From positions 441,501 through 505,500 of the forward strand of contig WPIO01000110.1 of NCBI GenBank assembly GCA_009760855.2: a DNA stretch of 64,000 nt, read 5' to 3'. The notes below the pieces were generated by a model, which did not search any database, was not told the DNA's origin, and was given only the letters and a program-made list of their open reading frames with translations. Both the position numbers and the translations under genes were made by a program. Below are positions 1 to 12,521 of the stretch, one piece after another. Numbering within the stretch: the stretch's first letter is position 1; every line of letters starts with the position of its first letter. Origin of the DNA: Cristatella mucedo. Lineage: Eukaryota > Bryozoa > Phylactolaemata > Cristatellidae.

Positions 1-1200
1 GAAAGTAACAAACTATTTGTTAAGTACCCTGTTGAATAAATTTATTTTTGGGGACCGTAACATGCCGGATATGAAGAATATCAATTGTTTAAAGAAACAA
101 TGCACATTATCAGCACCTAAAAGCACATATTGGAAAAAATCCACATAGTTGTAGCAAAATACGGAAATAAAAGTGTACTTTAAGCTTCGGTATCATAGAT
201 ATTTCAAGAGTCGTTTTAGAGGCACAGTAAAGGCGTGACAAAAAGGGCCGATATCCAGTGCTATATCCAGTCTGAATGGGAATGAACTAGGATAGGCAGG
301 TATTCAAGAGCAATGAAACAAAGGTTCCTAAAAGTTTATGCCAAAATCTTAAGAATCAATGCACGGCTTAATTGGGAGCCATTCCAGATCACCGAGGAAA
401 TCCATAATATGGCAATCAGGAGGTTCACAAGATAAAATCGTAGCTCCAGAGTTTGGAACCAACGAGCAGCATCTTTTCGTACAGGCCGAATGCTCTGCGA
501 GAAGTGAGCTTCCTAAGACAAGACACGATTTACACTTGCATGTACAAGCATGGTGCTGGTATCCTCGCCAAATTAGGCCTGGATTTATGATAGTAAAAGA
601 GCTATTAAAAGACACACTTGATTGTAAAACTCATGCGGCTGTTATGTGAAAGGTCTATTTAGAACACGTTGACCAGGTTAAGTGCTGCTGCTTTAGAAGA
701 TAAGCTGGTCAAGCCTATTTTCATGTTTAATTATTATAACTTCTGAGGAGCACTAGGTTTTTCCCCTAATAAGTTGTATATTGGTTTTGTCGTAATTTTA
801 TTCAAGAAACTTTGCTGTTATCCTAGTTGCACAGTTAGCAGTTCATCCAAAGAGTGTTCTAGAGTTGGAAGAGCTAAAAGGAAAGAAGAAATCAAAACAT
901 GGGTACACTGGTGTCATAAGCTTAAATCTGCAAGCCAATATTGTGCATGACTAGTAGATCAGCAAGACAGTAGATATAAATCCTGGCAATCAGCACATGG
1001 TGACTTTATAGTCTGGGTTGAGGCTGTAACCAAGTGGGCAAAGGAGGCATTTGAGGCTTATGTGCATTTACGAGCACCACAATCGGCCCCCTAATTCGCC
1101 GATGCTGCTCTGACAAAGTGACCACTGAATTCTAGCTAAATATAAATAAGCTTCAAAATTAAAATGAAAAACAGAAATGGACGGAAAGACCGGATTTTCT
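1..1200. other. Unassigned sequence with a weak 2A-like relic
   Basis: I recognise no gene here. An open frame of 96 codons on the plus strand (359-649) overlaps an open frame on the minus strand, has no family I know and no diverged homologue elsewhere in the window. Around 964-990 one plus frame reads VDINPGNQ, reminiscent of the NPG(P) signature at the N-terminus of many L2/CR1-type retrotransposon proteins; this is weak on its own. The remainder is AT-rich and featureless to my reading. Confidence 0.3.
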
Positions 1201-1211
1201 GGATTGACATT

Positions 1212-1360
1212 GAGCGGTGATGGCAGACTAGGTATGGTGGTTGCTCTTCACTCCCTAGTTCCAGAGGTTGTAGGATCGAGCCCTGCGATGGGTTAATCTT
1301 TATTGCCTCTTCAAGCGATGGCGATAGCCTTAAGGGGCTCTTCCATCATCATTAAAAAAG
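1212..1360 (+). repeat. tRNA-derived SINE, family B (degenerate copy)
   Basis: The sequence begins like a tRNA gene (gatggcagactaggt) and has a B-box-like segment (aggatcgagccc) about 50 bases later. It ends with the block gatggcgatagccttaagg, which is matched in inverse orientation by the copies at 4776-4922 and 58310-58455, so three independent copies define the family. It is diverged and flanked by AT-rich DNA. Confidence 0.55.
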
Positions 1361-2110
1361 ACGCTGTTAAATTACAAGTATTTTTTATCTCAGAGCTTTC
1401 TTTCAGCTTTCCCGAAGATATTTTTACTGAGGTGCCTCTGTAAAAATAAACAAGTATACATAACAGTTTATAGTTTCTGACTAGCAACAGCTATTTACTA
1501 ATATTCTGCCTCTTGGATTGTCATAAATTTACACGCCATTCCATTAAAATCTTGCTGTGAAAGTAGGGTGGTTACACTTTCACGTTCAATTAAATTAACA
1601 TCACATTAATAATATAAAACTTCCATTAAATTTTGCTTCGTGTTATTTTGCTTGTCTTAGAAAAAATTGATAAACCCAAACTAACATGCTTTCAGATTGG
1701 AAAACTATAGCTGCAACGAAAATAGTACTTTGAAAGATGAGAAGATGCGCACGAGCTCCGCACTCAGTATAAGCTGATTTCGAGCAACTGAGCTATCTCA
1801 ATGTCCTTCTGGATTCCACTACTTGTGACTGTGAAGGAGCACCAGTGTCGGCTGCATCACTAGCTTGAACACCTCAAACTTACTTGAGAAAGATATACAA
1901 CCTGTGGATGTGATTTCTGAAAAAGGACATCACCTTTTCAAATTTTTCAAAATTTTTCAAAAGTTTTCAAATAAAAAATATTAAATAATAATAATACTAT
2001 TAAACAAGTTTCAATGTGCATCGGATGAACTTGAAACCTTTTGCTATTCACTGCCAGCATAAAAAGTGAGGAAATGCACGGGCCCCTTAGAAATGCAGAC
2101 GCGTTGAGAC
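1361..2110. other. AT-rich intergenic stretch with a short TTTTCAAA tandem
   Basis: No coding region or recognised repeat is visible. A small tandem of the octamer-like word ttttcaaa occurs about four times at 1934-1972, followed by an A/T-rich run to about 2010. The segment leads into the cysteine-rich copy that starts near 2110. Confidence 0.4.
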
Positions 2111-2635
2111 TGGCGCGATAAAGCTTGTAACTGTGTCCTAGATCTTTGGCCTCACTTGCTTTTATTTACCCTTGACTCATCAAAGGCAAAAGTTCCCACG
2201 CTGTATTCGTGTTGCAGCTGCATCTGCTGCTCATCCTCGAGCTCGCCTTGCACTGGCTTTGCAGATATGGCTTCAATGCCAAATAGATCAACCAATCATG
2301 CTAGGGAAACAAGGAGCAAGGCGATGAGACCCTGCAGTCGACAAGCCAGAAGGCGGCGCACGAACAACATCCGGTTCCTCTTTGGCCGGGTGGGCAGAGA
2401 GACGCCACAGCAAGCTCCGCCAAGACTTGGCTGTAGCAGGTAATGCACCATCTGCGGCTAAGAGGCCGGTAGAGCTGATGAAGTATCGGTTCGGCTGTTC
2501 CATTTTTTGCCCTCGGGCTGATCATTCAGCCCAATCTCAGCTCTGCATCTCGCAGCCAGACCCTAGGGGACCGGAATTAGAAAGAACATTATTGTATCCT
2601 AGATCACTGATCACTGGACCTACTTTTATCTAAGC
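2110..2635 (+). pseudogene. Cysteine-rich family, copy 1 (5' part only)
   Basis: This is a 3'-truncated copy of the family whose open member is at 21316-21960. The acceptor-like gcag lies at 2261-2264, immediately before the shared ATATGG start (ATG at 2267-2269). A frame of 95 codons (2156-2443) is open straight across that site, so the acceptor may not be used here. Further on, another frame reads AAKRPVELMKYRFGCSIF, matching AANRRAVLMEYPYGCSLY in the open copy, so at least one frameshift separates the halves. The Cys-motif end is missing: at about 2636 the sequence restarts as copy 2. Confidence 0.6.
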
Positions 2636-3000
2636 ACGACTCAGCAAAAAGGCAAGTGCTGGCGTGCAGTATTCGTGCGGCAGAAGAGTATGCTGCTGCA
2701 ACCAAGCTAGCCTAGTGCTCGCTCTGCAGATATGAATTCAAGGCGAAATAGAACAACGAATAATGGAAGCGGAACAAGGAACATGGCAAGTGGACCTGAA
2801 TGCTGACCAGCCTGTGGGCGTCATTCCACTGTCATCCGGGTCGTCGTTGGTCGACTGCGGAGGAAATAGCCACAGCAAGCTCCGCCAAGCCAGTTGGCTA
2901 TCGTAGAGGTCACAGGTCGCATAGATAGATCACATACCTTCAGCGCTACGACATAAGGTCCTGCAAGAAGCCTTATAAGTGGGATCAGTGCATACTTTTT
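2636..3000 (+). pseudogene. Cysteine-rich family, copy 2 (chimeric fragment)
   Basis: It begins with the same 5' region as copy 1 (acceptor-like ctgcag at 2724-2729, ATG at 2732-2734, then MNSRRNRTTNNGSGTRNMAS) but meets a stop after about 26 codons. From about 2870 it matches the 3' part of the tandem units at 48.4, 49.4 and 50.5 kb (gcaagctccgccaag, then a conserved aggtcac and a catagata-like run). It is therefore a head-to-tail partial duplicate next to copy 1, with the cysteine motif deleted. Confidence 0.55.
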
Positions 3001-3255
3001 TTAAGATGTGAAAACTGGGTTATAGTACTTATCCACTAAGCTAATAAGTGCATAGCTTGACAAAAAGAGCTAACATTTTTTGCATTTTTACTTATGGATC
3101 GCTAAGCGAATGGTCAGGCAAGAAATTAAGTATAACAATGCAAAAGAAATTAACAACAATTGAGGTACACTGAAAGTAATTATAGCCATCTACACGGTCA
3201 ATGAACAATGTTCACTAAACTCACATTCTTCAATTCGTAGCTCTCCAATAAGTTC

Positions 3256-3390
3256 AGATAAATAAAAATATGGTGCCCAAGTAGAACTTAATCTCTTTTC
3301 AGGGCCTCCTCATACGCCATTGGTCTGTAGGCCAAATCCTTGGACATCAAATACACATACCTTGACCGTTGCTAGAGGTCAGTCTAGTCT
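3256..3390 (-). repeat. SINE family A, diverged subfamily
   Basis: Read on the minus strand it has the family A 3' block (agagattaagttct becomes aaaagagattaagttctac) and an A-rich tail at its low-coordinate end. Its middle contains the word ggacatcaaatacacatac, matched by gggcatcaaatacattcac in the copy at 22376-22510 but absent from the copies at 14.6 and 37.4 kb. These two therefore form a subfamily. The tRNA-like head is eroded. Confidence 0.5.
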
Positions 3391-4775
3391 TAACGACTGG
3401 TCAAACCGTCACGGCTGTCGATGAGAATAAGCCACCAGCCCACAGCCGAAAATTTTTCGAGGAGTTCTTAATATTATAGCTACTTATTTTACGTATGCCG
3501 ACTGCTTAAAAGCAATGAGCCAATGCTAGCTGGCCTTGACATTCAAACGCAGCTGAAAAACTAATTCCTCTTGCTGACTATCATCATGCGTTTTGGAGCT
3601 CCGGGTGGTATAAAGCGATGGAGTGATAAAGCTACTAATTCTTCGTGAGAGAAAGAACTTCATAGTAATGACATCGATTTATTGAAGAAACAGCCTGCTC
3701 GATTCAGCTGAGGAAGCATTTAGCTCGGGATATTGCTCCCGGCCTCTCGTTAAAGTTTTTTATTGAGTAGCAGTGCCTTAGCGATCAAAGCGCTGAGCCC
3801 GAAAAGCAAGTCACCGGAGCAGTAGGAAAATAACTAAAGAAAAAATAATCACCTAAGTTTAAAATATTCATCTCCACTGAGAATACGTTGCGCAGACACG
3901 AGAACGCATTACTGTAAAATCATCAAGGATGCGGTAGCTTGGGTCGTTTGTACAATTCTCACCGTTTCAAAGTTGAAGTGTAAGTCTTCGTAATTTGTGC
4001 ATGACGTCACAGTGAGCCTGCAGAGTACAGCTGTCATTCAATACATGATATCCGAATGCCAAGACTAAATGAACTAATTGCTACATGCAATGGCCACTAC
4101 ATATAAATATGGTCACAAATTGAAATTAGCTGCCCGTCCAGCAGTTCAAACGGGTCAGGCACCGTCGCTGGCCATCCCCACCATTACTTCGGGCTTACTA
4201 CTCCCGGCGTTCTCTGTGGCCGTAGGAAAGAAGCGTACGCTGCAGCCTGTACCCAGCGAGCACAGCCGAGACTTCCCGAGGTCATCAGAGATACTGTTTA
4301 TGCAACTTTCAAGCAAACCTGAAGGAAACTCAGTGAAGATGGAATCTTGTAGCATCTCAGCAAGGTGCAGCCATACAACTCTACAGAGTCGGGTAGTGGG
4401 CTCTATTTCGTCGACAGCGATTGAAGATTGCGAGTTCCTGTCCCCGACTTAAAGGAAGTATCTCTCAACAGGAAGTGCTGCATTTTTAAATTATTGTAAT
4501 ACTTAATGAAACAAAAATTTTATTATTGAATATTGAATGTCTCGAATACATTTGTCAACTCTGCTTGTTAACTGCAGCAGAAATATCAGCTTACTGCCCC
4601 ATGACAGGGTACTTATAGCTTTATTGATTCCAAGGAAAAGACCCCTGCTCATGCGAATGATGACGATGTAAAAAGTGCAGAAATGCTATTAGTGTGAGTG
4701 AATGACGAGTAACGTTCCCTGCGATCTCCGTTTGCATCAACCAGTTAGGAGTAATCATAGCTGCTTAAACAGCCT
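3391..4775. other. Unassigned sequence with a 124-codon open frame
   Basis: A plus-strand frame at 4078-4452 encodes 124 residues without stops and is less AT-rich than its surroundings. It has no cysteine pattern, membrane segment or motif I recognise, and the minus strand is also open for 66 codons, so chance or an old exon are both possible. No second copy of this segment was found in the other units. Nothing else in this stretch was identified. Confidence 0.25.
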
Positions 4776-4922
4776 CTTTTTTTATAGCGACAGAAGAGCC
4801 TTGACGGCTATCACCAACGCTTGCAGTGGCGATAAAGGACCGCCCACCGCAGGAATCGAACCCACGGCCTCAGGACCGAGGTCATGAAAGCAGCCAACTT
4901 ACCTAATGTGCCATCACGGCTC
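4776..4922 (-). repeat. tRNA-derived SINE, family B
   Basis: Read on the minus strand it starts gagccgtgatggcacatt (A-box region), then has the near-consensus B box gggttcgattcctg at about 4850-4863, and ends in the family block gatagccgtcaaggctcttc followed by a T/A-rich tail. It pairs with the copies at 58310-58455 (same strand) and 1212-1360 (opposite strand). The promoter boxes are well preserved, but transcription is not shown. Confidence 0.7.
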
Positions 4923-5409
4923 AAATTGGTGAACAAAGCTTAGCTTTGTTGCAGCTCTGGGTTGATAGGGAATTGGCTAGCAATATTCAGTTTGGAAAAC
5001 ATGTTCTGGTTGACTGGTTTGACCAATGTTTCGCGAAAGTTTGGTTGTACGTCTAGTAAGCATAGCCCCACTGTCCTGCAATGTCACGTAATAGACCCTT
5101 TCCTGATTAATGTGATTTTTTGAACGCCACGCAATTTCTTATTTACTTTTTAGAATCAACCAAAGATCAATCAAAGTGTTCTCTATCTTTTGAGAGGCTT
5201 GAAATATTTCTACAATGTATAGTAATGAATCCGTCGGATTATACTGCGAGAGGTATACCGAAGGGAAATTTTGACCTTGCCTCTTACAGGTCATGGGAAG
5301 GTCAAAGTGCCACTGTGTTTGCATCAAAAAATAGATAATATTGCCCTTGCTGGTGCCGATTTTCATGCCGGTCAGTCAATTAGTCTTTGAGAAATATCAC
5401 TAAATGAAT

Positions 5410-5840
5410 TTTAAGGGAGATAACTCCTACAGGGTGGCGGCATAACTTCCCATCGCTTGGCGAGTCACGATTCGGAAGTCAAACTCTATCAAATTTCTTG
5501 CAGCGTTCATTGCTGAGATTTTCAGTTTGATAGGAACAAAATGCCACCTCAAATGGAACCTTGATATAACTCTACTACTGGCTATAAAAACGTTATGCAA
5601 CAAATGTGAAGACATACTCTCGAAACTTGCTCGGCCGGCATATGTCCTGTAGCAACTAATTTATAACTTATAACAGATAACTACACGCCAATTGGGTGTC
5701 CCATTGTTTCTCATCGGGACCAAATTAGTTCGAAAAGTCAAGTCTGCCTACATACAACAATGTAAACCGCAAAACATTGGCCGGCTAAACAAAGATAATT
5801 TAATTAAAGACAGCTAATAGTTCTTGAAGAATACTCTTTC
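5410..5840 (-). repeat. X block, unit A copy
   Basis: This AT-rich block recurs at about 23570-23900, 25205-25400 and, inverted, near 46000-46260. Shared landmarks are aaatgtgaagac, cttgctcggccggcatatgt next to cctgtagcaact, and aagtcaagtctgcctac. No open frame is conserved between copies. It is useful as a marker for the orientation of the segmental duplications; function is unknown. Confidence 0.55.
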
Positions 5841-5942
5841 TATCTCCCCGCAAAAACCTGCCGAAAATTAAGCAGTCAAACGCGGTGCCAATACTTGGCC
5901 AAGACTCCATCAAAAATTAATAAATGACCAACTACCGATGCC

Positions 5943-6005
5943 GTCAAGGGCAAGCCTTCTTTGCCAAGGGCACGCCTTCTTCGTCAAGGGCACGTCTTCT
6001 TCGTT
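5943..6005 (+). repeat. 21-bp tandem triplication
   Basis: Three consecutive copies of a unit like caagggcacgccttcttcgt are present. The equivalent place in unit B (about 15958-15990) has a single copy, so the triplication arose after the segmental duplication. Confidence 0.6.
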
Positions 6006-7736
6006 GTCTTGAAATAGCGAATAGCCCGGTGAATTCATCGAAGCTTTGAGCGAGAGTTCCTGCTTATGGAAATCTATGAGATAGTATACGAGCTTAAACA
6101 TCGGCCACGACTAACTTACCCTGCAAAACGAGTGAGTTAAAGGGAGCGCTCGAACTAACAAATCGTTTTAGAAAATGTTTGCTAGTCACTGAGAGCAAAG
6201 CTCACGAACTTCAAAACATGAAGCTCACATCGACTGGGTTGAGGCACCAGCCTCCGGCCAGCACATATGAAGAGCTGGGAATGACAGTAAGTTTTCTTAA
6301 GAATGTATAAAAAACTGACAACCGGTGGTTTGTAAGGCCTCAATGGAGGCGTATTTTATAAATTACACACACATACAAAAGCAAAGCACTCCGAAAATTT
6401 CAAAGAGCTGAGGGCGAGATAATCAAGAGATGTAAATTAATAGATAAAGCCAGATCGGATCTTGAAATTAATCCAATGCTTGATATGGAGCCAGTTAAGC
6501 TCAGACAGAGCGTTGGGATATTGGAGTTACCCGATCGATTGAAGACCAGCGAAGCAATGGATTCTGCACAGCTTGTAGACGACTTAGGGCACAACCCATG
6601 AGTCGTAAATACAATGAGTTGCACGAATGGAGTCTCGGTTCATTAAACTCCTCAGATAATTTGACGGTCCTATTTCTTTCAAAGCAAGCCCAGTATTAGC
6701 AAACTTATTCAGCTGAAAGAAGAATGACTTGGTCGAGGAACGTAAAGTGCTCGTCTGGCAGCAAATAATTTTTAGTTTTATATAGTATATAGTTTTAAGA
6801 TTTGTTAAATGGAAAGCCTTGATCACGAGCCATCGACAAGGGAGTGACGCTTTTCCTATCGAGCTGAAAGCTTAGGTCATCGGACTTTTGCATGATTACA
6901 GGTTTGCCCCATAAGTCTTTGGTTGGTGCTACCATAGTTACGCACCAGGCAGTAATGAACAATCAAAATACGAATGCCGTTCTTGCTGGCAGCTAGTGAA
7001 TTAAGGGAATGCGAGTGGGAGGTGTAGCAAGGCTTACAGCTGTCAAATGAGAGGCAGAGCTGTGCCCTGTCGGTGAAATCCAACGATCTGCTTGGCGATT
7101 ATATAAGCCAGAGAGACTCGATAGACTGCAAAAAGAAACAACACTAGGACCAACCCTTGAGGGACCTTATAACTTATGCACTCCCTATATGCCTGAGATT
7201 TACATCTATACTCTGACTATTCTTAATGAATTATAATGCAACCCAGCCTAGAGCTGTGCTAGTTAAACGCGCGCCTGTCGTGAGGTGCTCCCGAACAATT
7301 AGGTCAGTAAATGTTGATCGATTTCGAATGATAAATATAGAAAAAGAGGCAGAGACACCATATACTGATGAGCACTATTCAGAAGGTCGTCGTACATCCT
7401 AAAAGTGCCGTGGTCTCCGAGAAATAGTTCGCTCAGAATATTGACTGGAACCTAACAGCAAGATCAGATGAGCTACTTTTGGCATCTAGTTGCTCTAACC
7501 AAGCGAACCTCACTAGTTCGGGTGGTGGCTCAATGCATGCAATGTGCAAATACCCGGGGCTAAATATATGCCAACGATAACCGAGCAGCTCCTGACAATT
7601 TGCTAGCAGTGCTAAGGGCAACACTGCAGTAGCTAAAGGAATAAGCTAGCCTGTGTAATGCCACAGTCGGTTTTCCATAGACTCGTCTACAGGCTTACAG
7701 ACGGACACCTTTAGCGTTGGGACTCACCGAATAGAG

Positions 7737-7769
7737 GACCGTTGTTGCTCCATCTAAGCAACAACGGTC
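7737..7769. repeat. Perfect 13-bp inverted repeat
   Basis: The arms gaccgttgttgct (7737-7749) and agcaacaacggtc (7757-7769) are exact reverse complements separated by 7 bases. No gene is adjacent. It may be a chance hairpin or a decayed element end. Confidence 0.6.
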
Positions 7770-10700
7770 AGGCCTATTGCTCGTGGCCAGTCGCAAGTCA
7801 CTTAAGGACTATGCCTTACTTCCTTATGCCTCTTATTATCTTATATGTCTTACTTCGATTTGTAGCATCGCATCAAAGAAATAAGGTCAGCGGGAGGATC
7901 AATTAGAAAGGCAGTGGATGCTATTTTTATACTGGGAGCTACAGTAGTTTGAATAGAACATAAACTTTGATGCGAAAAGAGAAGTCCAGCCGAGTTCCAG
8001 GGCAGAGGCTATTTCCCACCAATCCCCACCATGCTCAGGCTAGGCCGCCACTAGCCATGCGGCTGAGCTAGGTCAAGACAAACCGCCATCTTGTTAATCA
8101 TCCTCCTCCACTTCATAAAATCGCATGCGTCACCCATAGGGGGACAAATCTAATGGGAGGATTCTACACAAAGTAAACTATGGGGGCGAAAGACGACGCT
8201 GCAAGCAAGAACAAACGTGTCGATTGCTCAGTCGGCTTCCGAAGTACCGCCAGTGTACTGACTTCGTCCCAAAGGTACAAGTGTACGCCGTCAAAAATCC
8301 GGCTAGCTGAGTAACTCTTGGATAGTCGTAGTCGACATCTACCACAGTCAAGAGCTTCAGCCAAAAGAGAGCTAGCGAACCGTCCCAGGTTCCGGTCCTC
8401 GGGCCTCTGGGAGCTGACCCCAGGCTCTGCCCTTCCAGGGCGAGGCGAAGCCCAGCCGTCATATCAAAGTCGGTGGCTGCGCCTACACTAGGGTATAGAA
8501 GCACATTTCACTGAGAAATAGTTACACAAAAGATCAGGCGCGTCGAAACGGGTGGCGATATAGGCCGTAGAAAAAAAATAGCAATAGGAAATTTGTACAC
8601 GGATTAAACCTTTTTTTTATAAGAATAATGGCTTGAAGCTGAGTAAGTAGGGAGAAAAACTAACACGGTGTTGAGGATAGTAGGGAGACATCGGATCGGA
8701 CGGGTTATCAACAGTGCGTATTGACGTCATTTTAAAAAGCAAGAGAAGGATTCGTCATTCAAAAATAGAGAGAGAGCCTGAAAGTTTGGAGATCAGGGTG
8801 AGGTTGCTACCTTGTGGACGGTAAGTTATTGCCACCAGCGCCAACTTTCCACTAGCTAGGCTTAGAACACACCATATTCAAAAGAATGTTTAGCCGGAGC
8901 GAGACATGCGGAACCGATATATTGACCGATATGGTGCGGACGAAGACGGCAAACTGAATGAACTAGTTTTTAGCCATTTCAGAGTGCGAAAAAAGGAAAG
9001 AGCATCCCAGCATCGACGATAATAGCTGAACAGTTAGTCGACTTTAGCTGTGTCTTGTTAGCCCCATATTTTTCAAAAACATCCTCAATGCTCAAGCTGC
9101 AATCCAACAGCACAATTATACGAGTAGGAAAGCCTGAGGCGCAAATTATAAGCGGTCAGTGAGGGTAGCTTCTTCTTTAAGAACTACATCTTGCGACCAC
9201 TGTTTGAGAAGCGGCGTGCTACTGCAAGCCCAATGTGCAACGTCTGCGAAAATATTGCTAGTTCATGTATAAAACACGTACTCGCACAAGTAGTGGCACA
9301 CCACGTGTGAGGGACAGCCCTGAAGCTTATAACCAGCCAAAGGAGTAAAGATGGAGTGCTAGAAATTCCTCGCACAGCCTTATTTAACTACAAGGAGCTC
9401 GCGATAGCACAAATAATTATCGCCTGATTTGTACAGCCGGCATGGCGAGCCACTTTTGGCACACTCCTCATCAGTTGATAGCAGCTAACACTCTAAAATA
9501 GAATTGAGACCAGCAGCATGCAATTCTGTCTTGTCCATTGCAAGCAGGGTAATAGCCACCGATCAGCTACCGTTTCATTTACTTTTATTAATGAATCGTC
9601 CCTGGTTTTAGGCAAACGTTTGTGCATGCAGCCCCACAGAAGCTAGATTTTTGTCCTTCTGTAGTGTGAAAACCTAAAATATCCCCGCTGCCACGGCTGA
9701 AATAAATTGTTAGAAGAGTTGAGCGTATAACGGTTGTACATATCTTGCTACTAGAATGTCAGTGCTAACCTGAGTTTTCTGTTCAGCATCATTAACGCAG
9801 AACGTTTTTAACTTAACAATAACATTAATAACAATTAATATTAGGATATTCCAGACCCTCAGTGACCCGAATCCCTGTCTAGGCACTTTGCGTACACTGT
9901 GAAGGCGGTGTGCCGATTGGCTTGTGATAAAATGCGCAGTAAATGACCCAAACACTCACTCATTGACAGTAAGACGTCGAATAGAGCAGATTTGGTCATT
10001 TTCTGTCCATATATGCCGGCAGATCAAAAGCCCTACATAGATTGTGCCGAAAATATGCATATCTCACTGCTCACACGAGGTGATTATCGCTGCAATTTCG
10101 CAAACGGCCTCTATTTAACGATCAGAGTCTTAGCCTGAACGTTATGATCTCGAGCAGTGCCTATAGTGCTTCCGATAGGTTAGCTAAAGCAGAAATTAAA
10201 GATCTAAGTGTAAGTTATGTTATCTCTTAATTTAATACATGCTTTCCAAAGAGCTACTGAATGTACCTGAGAAGTTTTGCAGTGTGACAGTTCTGTGGGA
10301 TGTGACATTGACCTCAAGTCTCCCTGCTGATCGGTTGCCCACACTATAGAATTTCATCGGGTCGTGCACTGCAGTCTGCCCATAGCATAGCGTAGATTTA
10401 AGAATGGTCATTACTACATTGGGTATTTATATAACATAGCAAATACAGAGTCTCAAGATTCAAGCTAGTTAAGACTGGGCTTACATTAACGAATCCACAA
10501 TAATTACCCTCAATTCGTGATAAATTCCACCAATATGTGAAACGTTAAAAAGAAACTTTACCGTAGCGGCGAGGTAAAGACTTTGTCATTACGGATAATT
10601 CTGTCATCGGCGTCAGAGAAAGGATACTGCGGTAAACGTGTTTAAGGTTGAATGAAATTGTACTCCAAACGAAAGCAGAGTTAGCAACCTCTCCAAACGG

Positions 10701-10960
10701 GCTATGCCGAAAGATGGCTCAATATATTGCACAAGTAAAACGGCCATGAAAGCAAAACATCCCCCAATGGTTAAGGGCGAGCAGTAAATACCAAAGAAAA
10801 TAACACGGACTTAAAGTTTACCTCCAACAAGCACACCAATTTGCGACCAGATATCTATCCTACTATCTTACCACATATAATCTAATCCAACCCAATCCAG
10901 TGACCAGAAAAGGTTTAAATACAGAGAGGTTACGTTTAAGCGGTCATCTTGTTAGATGAT

Positions 10961-11950
10961 TGTAGTTTGACTTATTCATCAAAGAACTAGGCTGCACTAA
11001 CTACTTATAGGTGTGGACCGTTAAGCTCAATCACATTGTTGGCAGGTAAATATCTCAGGAGGGTTAACGAAAGCTGCATTTATCGAAATGACAGTTAGTA
11101 CACTATACGTGGGTTGGCTGAGCTGACCCAAAATTACCTATCTTAAAACCCGATAATATATGTATTACCAATTTGCACATTTTCTACTTGTTGGTTGACA
11201 TTGGAGAGTCGTAACAGCTGTGAACCAAAAGGACGCTCCGTTAAAATACTTTGACGGTGCTAAGGTTCATGGTGATACAATTCTATTTGAACCTGCCGGC
11301 GAATAAACCTGTTGTCGACGCGAGTTTGCCCATTTTTTTAACTCAACCACTATCCGAGTGCGTGCCGCTAATAAGCACCAGCTTCATTCCACGGCGTTTG
11401 GCTTCCAGGCAATCATGTACAAGAATTTCTGCCTCGTTGAGGTATTAAAAAGCCGTAACTCGAAGACGAACTGTAGAGCTAATCAGATTCAATTGGGACC
11501 GGGTTTGAGCCTTCGAAGCGCAGGGTTTAAGTACTGTAGCAGAATGCTTTTACCTTAAAACAATAAATTTTTTCAACATTAACTTTCGACGTTGGAAATA
11601 ACGAGTTTATCTAGTTATGAGTCACTTTGCAGCAGAATACACAGATTTCAGGCACATGCAGCAAGAGATTCACTGGCAGAGCCGATTTTGAGCTTAAAGC
11701 TTTCTAATTCCCGAGTCAAACTTTTTTCAAAGCTATCAAGTTTTGGTTTATCATAATTACAATTAAGAAATTTAGTTGCCATCCACATGCAAATGTCTGC
11801 AATCTTAATGGCTAGGGAGTTGTGACAGTTTTAACTAGATTTAGGCCTAGGGTTTTAGGTTTTCACGGAAGGGTGGGAGGGATCCGAGCACGGGTCCAGC
11901 TGTTTGTTTGTGGCACGTTACCAAAAGTCTAGATTTTTTTGGCAGTTACA
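10961..11950. repeat. R segment shared between units A and C
   Basis: About 11590-11830 matches 31320-31550 in unit C: both contain a tatctagt word, a cacccaga or cacagat word, a run of gtgcagcag type, tatcacaatta or tcataattaca, and the near-identical gttgccatccacatgcaaat against gttgccatccaaatgcagat. No open frame survives in both. The first 600 bases, 10961-11560, hold nothing I recognise. Confidence 0.5.
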
Positions 11951-12521
11951 TCGGCGTAAGCTAGAAGCAGCTAGAAGCAGGACGCAGGGGAGAGAGGCTG
12001 ATAGCGTTTGCGTTTCGGCACTTTCGTGCCGTCAGAGCATCGTATTGCAAGATTCATAAGGCGATCGTGCTGACTTTCTCCGGCAGGAGGGTCGCTAGAG
12101 CAAACCATATGCCGCCACACTAAAGACGTAAAAAAGACACTGGCTGGGCGGCGAGCATTTTCCTTTCTTTCAAAAAGCGAAACCTTGGTCAAGCGAAAAT
12201 TAACAGCAAGAGATTCAAGCCGAGAAAAAAACATCTGCTGCAGGAAAGCAGGAGTCATTAGCTCAAATTGCATTTGAAAAGAAGCGACACCCACTCTTCG
12301 AAGCCGCTGACGCCGTCACCGTAGATGACTCAGGCCGATTACTACAAATGTCAAAGTCAAATCGTTTGCGCAATCCATCGACTTCCGGCGTATAAACGAG
12401 TGTGAGATGGCTCAGGCGCAGGCTCAGCGGGGCTGGCTCCTAGCGCGTAAAAGTATCACAGACCAGTGCTGGTCGGCAAAGCGCTCCTATCCACCCCTAT
12501 CCACCTTAGCTTGCACGAAGC
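11951..12521 (-). repeat. 3' flank of the cysteine-rich copy, unit A
   Basis: This lies downstream, on the minus strand, of the unit A cysteine-rich pseudogene and matches 36170-36610 in unit C over most of its length, including caaaaagcgaa, agcaagaaattcaagcc and gtcaaatcg with a cgacttccggcg word. Only its last 200 bases have counterparts in unit B (21100-21240). A 107-codon minus frame (11971-12294) is not preserved in unit C. Confidence 0.55.

Larger units (their letters stand above)
5841..10960. repeat. S block, unit A copy
   Basis: A long, diverged segment repeated in the same order at 15660-20260 (B) and 40210-43450 (D), and in part at 30340-30760 (C). Anchors include the pair gtttatggaaat and gaagcttt-like words near 6040-6080 and 16030-16070, cactagct near 8850 matching 18690 and 42570, and the shared words atctatcct and atataatctaatccaac near 10850, 20220 and 30665. 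It holds no long open frame. Private changes in this copy are a 21-bp triplication at 5943-6005 and an eroded SINE near 6200-6320. It may be intron, intergenic spacer or a large inactive element. Confidence 0.6.
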
